64,000 nucleotides of DNA from Telopea speciosissima (taxonomy: Eukaryota > Streptophyta > Magnoliopsida > Proteales > Proteaceae). This document shows, in pieces, positions 60,331 through 64,000 of this stretch; the first letter of the stretch is position 1; each line of letters begins with the position of its first letter. Below the pieces are notes generated by a model that saw only the letters and a program-made list of their open reading frames with translations, was not told the DNA's origin and made no database searches. The stretch lies in assembly GCF_018873765.1 (NCBI RefSeq), contig NC_057922.1:64070755-64134754 (forward strand), written 5' to 3'. The translations under genes were made by a program, and so were the position numbers.

Positions 60331-62405
60331 ATTACTGGAGGACGAGTCTCTACTCTATGCTACAAGGGCGCAGGCCCCTTGAACCATTGTAATGTTGAAC
60401 AAATTTTTATACAAGTAGGCATGCTGTCTTATTATTATTTTTTTTAAATGGAGGGAGGGGGAGAAATGAAGACAATAGGTTTTTTTATTTTTTTTTGGGG
60501 TAAAAAAGCCAATAGATCAAACATTAAAGAAAAAGAACAGATATAATCTCCCCCCAATTTTTCTACCCTAGCTTTGTTTTGCTAACCTATGGGCAATTTT
60601 TCATCTCATGCTTAAACAAGACTGTAAAATTGAGGACATGAAGACTGAAAATCTCTCGTTAGAGTGTGTGTGTGCAGACATGATAAGTTTCAACCCAACC
60701 TTGGTTTGCCATATGACAACACAAGATATTGAAAAATCTGAGACTACCAATAGAATGCAGGGGGGACTACTGCGAGTTGCATGAATTCATGGAAAGATAT
60801 GCCTATTCTGTTTGGAATTTGACACGAGAGCAATCAACATCACTCCCTAAGACATCTAATAATCAGACGTACCACATCACTCTTCCAAGCAGCAAAGACA
60901 TTGTAAATGCTAATATGGAAATTATATCGGGGCATGCAAACCTACTTTTTTTTTAAATAACAATGATAAGAAGATGAGATATAGTTGACTATGGTACAAA
61001 ACAGGACTCTAGGCACGCATACCTTACCTATTTCTACAGCTATAGCAATTTCAACCATCAGATACCCAAGAAAATTGTCTGAATGGCTTACGGGATAAAT
61101 TTTAAAAAACAAATGGACTCCAAAACTAATCATTAAGTTTCGCAGTCAGTCCCCATTTATAACATTCTTATAGTGCTTAAGAAAACAAGTGCACAATAAG
61201 CCCCAGATTAATGGATAGGTCACTGTAAAGTTAGATCCCAAACATTACCACTCAACCCAACCTCCCCCCCACCCCCAATTTTTTTTCTTTATTTACAAGG
61301 AAAATTGAAGAAAGGAAATTTAATTTAAAAAATAAGTAAAAATTTATTACGACATAGTAAGTTAATGATTATAAGAGTTCTAAACAAAAATAGAATAAAT
61401 TTCCTTCTCATTAGCAACATTGATAAATTATGTTTATGACGTTTCTACTTCACTTTTCACGGAGGTGGTAAGACATACAACGCTGTAAAATATTGTGAAT
61501 CATTAAGAAGAAAAGAACAATGTTTTAATATTTTCTCTGGTTCTAGATAATCAGAATGGTTTCATTACTGGTTCCGGTCCCAAAGACCCAACCCCAGAAT
61601 CCTCCCGTTTACTGCGGTCCAGATCCATTTAATAATAAGACAGATAGTTCTGGCTCTCAAAGTCTTCAACACTCAAATAAGTTCATCAGATTAATGATTT
61701 AATCCTCAATCCATCAATTCTCATTATTATTTAGTAATAACAATTAGCAACATAACTAATACCCCTCTATTTTTCCTTGTAATTACAATAAAAATTTTAT
61801 ATAGGAGATAACCATTATGTATTAATTAACCCTAAATAAGTAATATATGACTGTTAAAAGGAACTTAGTAGTTCCAGTTTTAGTCAGTTCTTTATTAGGC
61901 TTTCGGTTCTGGACCCATTAGGAAACTCATCCGAAAACCATCCCATCTCTCAAAACCAGCTCCCTAAACCATCCCATTTAGTAATGAGATCAGTCTCACA
62001 AGTCGGTTCAAGGACTGTTCCTTACCCAAATTGACACCCTCAGTAACACTGATGGTTGTTGAAAGCAAAAGTACAATGTTTCTTGTTGAATAAATCAAAA
62101 AAAAATCTGAATAATTTAGTTGGAATTTTTAGTTAATATATTTAATGAAGTTTTCCAGTTAGCCATGCAAATATTATTATTATTATTAGTAGTATTTTTA
62201 TTTGGAATTCAATTTATTATCTTTTTCTAAGTTTCTCAGAGTTGCATGTTCCAAAACATAATAAAGAATGGGATACAACAAATAAATTGCATAGAAAATT
62301 TCAAGAGAACCACCTTCAAATGGAAATGTAAAGTAACCGAGGTGTCATAGTTTGGGATGTTTTCTGACTTTTCCTTGTGAGTTAGAAAGTTTCTATGTTT
62401 TAGTA
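60331..62405. other. AT-rich region, no gene established
   Basis: No confident gene. Two splice-bounded coding-like segments on the minus strand are discussed among the rejected items. Positions about 61554-62043 show repeated GGTTC(T/C)GGACC and CCATCCCA words and end with ATTGACACCCTC, resembling a decayed hAT-type non-autonomous element. The frame at 60729 (LRLPIECRGDYCELHEFMER) matches nothing I recognise. Confidence 0.4.
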
Positions 62406-62406
62406 G

Positions 62407-62760
62407 GCTCCATCCGGTTGCCGGGGTGAAATAAAGGGAAGGGAAGAGAAATAAAATCAATACTAAAGTGAGCACTTATAATAATTACCTCACATGATTG
62501 TGTAACTAACTCTAACATATTCCAAATATGGTTATTAAATTTTACTTTTACTTTGCAATCCAATCCCTTTGATTTTTTTATTTGACAAGTAAATAAATAT
62601 TCTCTCTGAAAAATATAATTGCCAAATATGGAAAGAGTATTAGGTAGGTTACACAATCAATGATTCCAAAACTTACCCTTTTTTAATGAGAACAAAACTT
62701 TCCTTTTCTTTTTAAAACTGATTTCCCTTCCCTTCCCTTTACTTGCAACCAGACGGAGAC
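62407..62760. mobile_element. MITE with CTCC(A/G)TC(C/T)GGTTGC termini
   Basis: GCTCCATCCGGTTGCCGGGG then AAAGGGAAGGGAAG at the left; the complement of the right end reads GTCTCCGTCTGGTTGCAAGT then AAAGGGAAGGGAAG. About 354 bases, AT-rich centre, no ORF of note. No clear target duplication. Confidence 0.65.
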
Positions 62761-64000
62761 ATAATTTATTTTATTTCCCCAAAAGGCCAAAACAAACAAA
62801 TTCTATGCAGTAGCAAAGTTTGGAGTAAACCCAGAATCACTTCCCAGCACTTAAACTAAAACATATCTGTTGCCAGTCAAAAATTCCAAATATTAGGTTT
62901 CAAGAACGGACTAGCATTAACCAAATACTTGGTGGTAATGATGAAGTCAGGCTGATCTGGCCAACATGATATCAATGCCAAAAAACCATGGCAAATGTCA
63001 TAAAAATGCCAAATTGACAGTGTTGCATTATTTTATCATTATCCCTGGCAATTTTATACTGAAATAAAATGTTCCATGCTAGCTTCCTCCAAACCAAACC
63101 AACCCCCCCCCCCCCCCCCAAAAGAGAAAACTTCCAATCAAACCAAACATGCAACCTAGAAGAAATGGAAAAGAATAAATTTCATTTTCCTTCATTTTGC
63201 ACAAATTCCTTGCAATCAGACAGATATAGCCCAGGTATTTTCTCTATTTTTGTGGGTACTAGTATAAGTAGAATAAAGTGTGGGTCCTGTAGTAAAACAA
63301 GACAAAAGTTTTCTCTGGATAGATGAGTCTAGGTGTATAAAAGATTAGGGGACAATTTTGATTTCTAAAAATGGTTTTCTACCTCATTCTGTAATATGCA
63401 TTTCTCTCAAGGAGATATCTCCTTTTTCACTTTATTTTACATCACCTTACCATTTTCTTACCTGCCCAAGCGGATAGGTTCTGCCTGTAAGCGTTAGGTG
63501 TTTGGTTGGGCTCATTTACTTGAGGGGTAAAAGGAGTCGTGATCATATCCATAAAGCATTTGGTTGAGTAATAATAGCGGAAAACATACCTCAACTGGCT
63601 TCAGAAATCTCACAAACTGGTTCAGAGCTAAAATTCATCCCATTCCTGTGCCATGTTCCCAGGTAAATCTCAATCTTCCTATCCTTCACAGAAAAATATT
63701 AGAATGGCAGAAATCAATAAAATGTCAAACATGATATTACTGTCCAAATGCCGACCACTGTACAAGATCTGTATCAACAAAACCAACAGACAGTTACATT
63801 AGATGAAAATAACCGCTGTGTGTTTAAAACAGTTAAGACATCTTAACAAATCCATGAATTCTATGTAAACAAGATGAAGCAGAACTAATCAAAATCAACT
63901 TCATACAATTTCTTGACATCAAATAAAAAATGATGGGAAACGGTAATACTACCACAAGGACTGACCAAGTGGAGCACTCTTATGGTCTTATGTACATGTT
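62761..64000. other. AT-rich right edge of the window
   Basis: No gene established. A run of about 17 C is at 63103-63119. A possible short minus-strand exon at 63590-63627 may belong to a gene continuing past the window edge, but support is weak. Confidence 0.4.

Noticed and set aside
61028..61078. Minus-strand exon-like segment reading NFLGYLMVEIAIAVEI with good AG and GT borders
   Set aside because: No family recognised, only 51 bases, and its phase does not fit the other candidate exon at 63590-63627. It may be real but is not supportable alone.
63590..63627. Minus-strand exon-like segment reading LNQFVRFLKPVE before a strong GT donor
   Set aside because: 38 bases at the window edge with no partner exon in phase. 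It could be the end of a gene lying beyond 64000, but I cannot confirm this.

Overview
This is nuclear DNA of a flowering plant. It has spliced genes for a plant NDH-complex subunit and a plant-type PEX10, and dense plant LTR retrotransposons, LINEs, SINEs and MITEs. It is probably a large, repeat-rich and perhaps woody genome, but the species cannot be named from the sequence. No rRNA, tRNA, CRISPR array or bacterial-type operon was seen.

Three host genes could be rebuilt exon by exon with intact reading frames. (1) Positions 5293-10573, plus strand: nine exons, 308 codons, a chloroplast-type atypical Rossmann-fold NAD(P)-binding protein. (2) Positions 13103-39396, minus strand: eleven exons, 395 codons, PEX10, the peroxisomal RING E3 ligase. 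(3) Positions 40939-53842, plus strand: five exons, 229 codons, NdhU, a chloroplast NDH subunit. PEX10 and NdhU are divergent and share a 1.5 kb intergenic region holding a hAT-type MITE and a G-box.

Most of the window is transposon, much of it inside introns of these genes. PEX10 intron 8 (18.2 kb) is almost one nested retrotransposon. An old plus-strand Copia (14065-31800, TSD ACATT) was hit by a minus-strand Copia (14645-20652, TSD AGTTT, itself carrying a truncated LINE), by a young non-autonomous LTR element (21861-25514, TSD CAGAG, two 1345-bp LTRs with 8 differences), by a hAT-like element with an 8-bp TSD, by a tRNA-derived SINE and by two related hAT MITEs. PEX10 intron 7 holds an internally deleted Copia and LTRs beginning TGATGCAG. 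NdhU intron 4 (11.3 kb) holds Mutator-like elements, hAT MITEs and a minus-strand LINE. Beyond NdhU are more Mutator-like elements, a Gypsy remnant and another LINE remnant.

The most unusual item is the young non-autonomous LTR element. Its only gene is an intact 378-codon ORF whose N-terminal part resembles a Gypsy retropepsin that has lost its catalytic D-S/T-G motif, followed by a long acidic region. Also notable are a group of Mutator-like elements sharing GAG-type termini and a CTTCTTCTTCCTCC / CTGCAACC interior, and one such element flanked by direct repeats of 55-67 bp instead of 9 bp.
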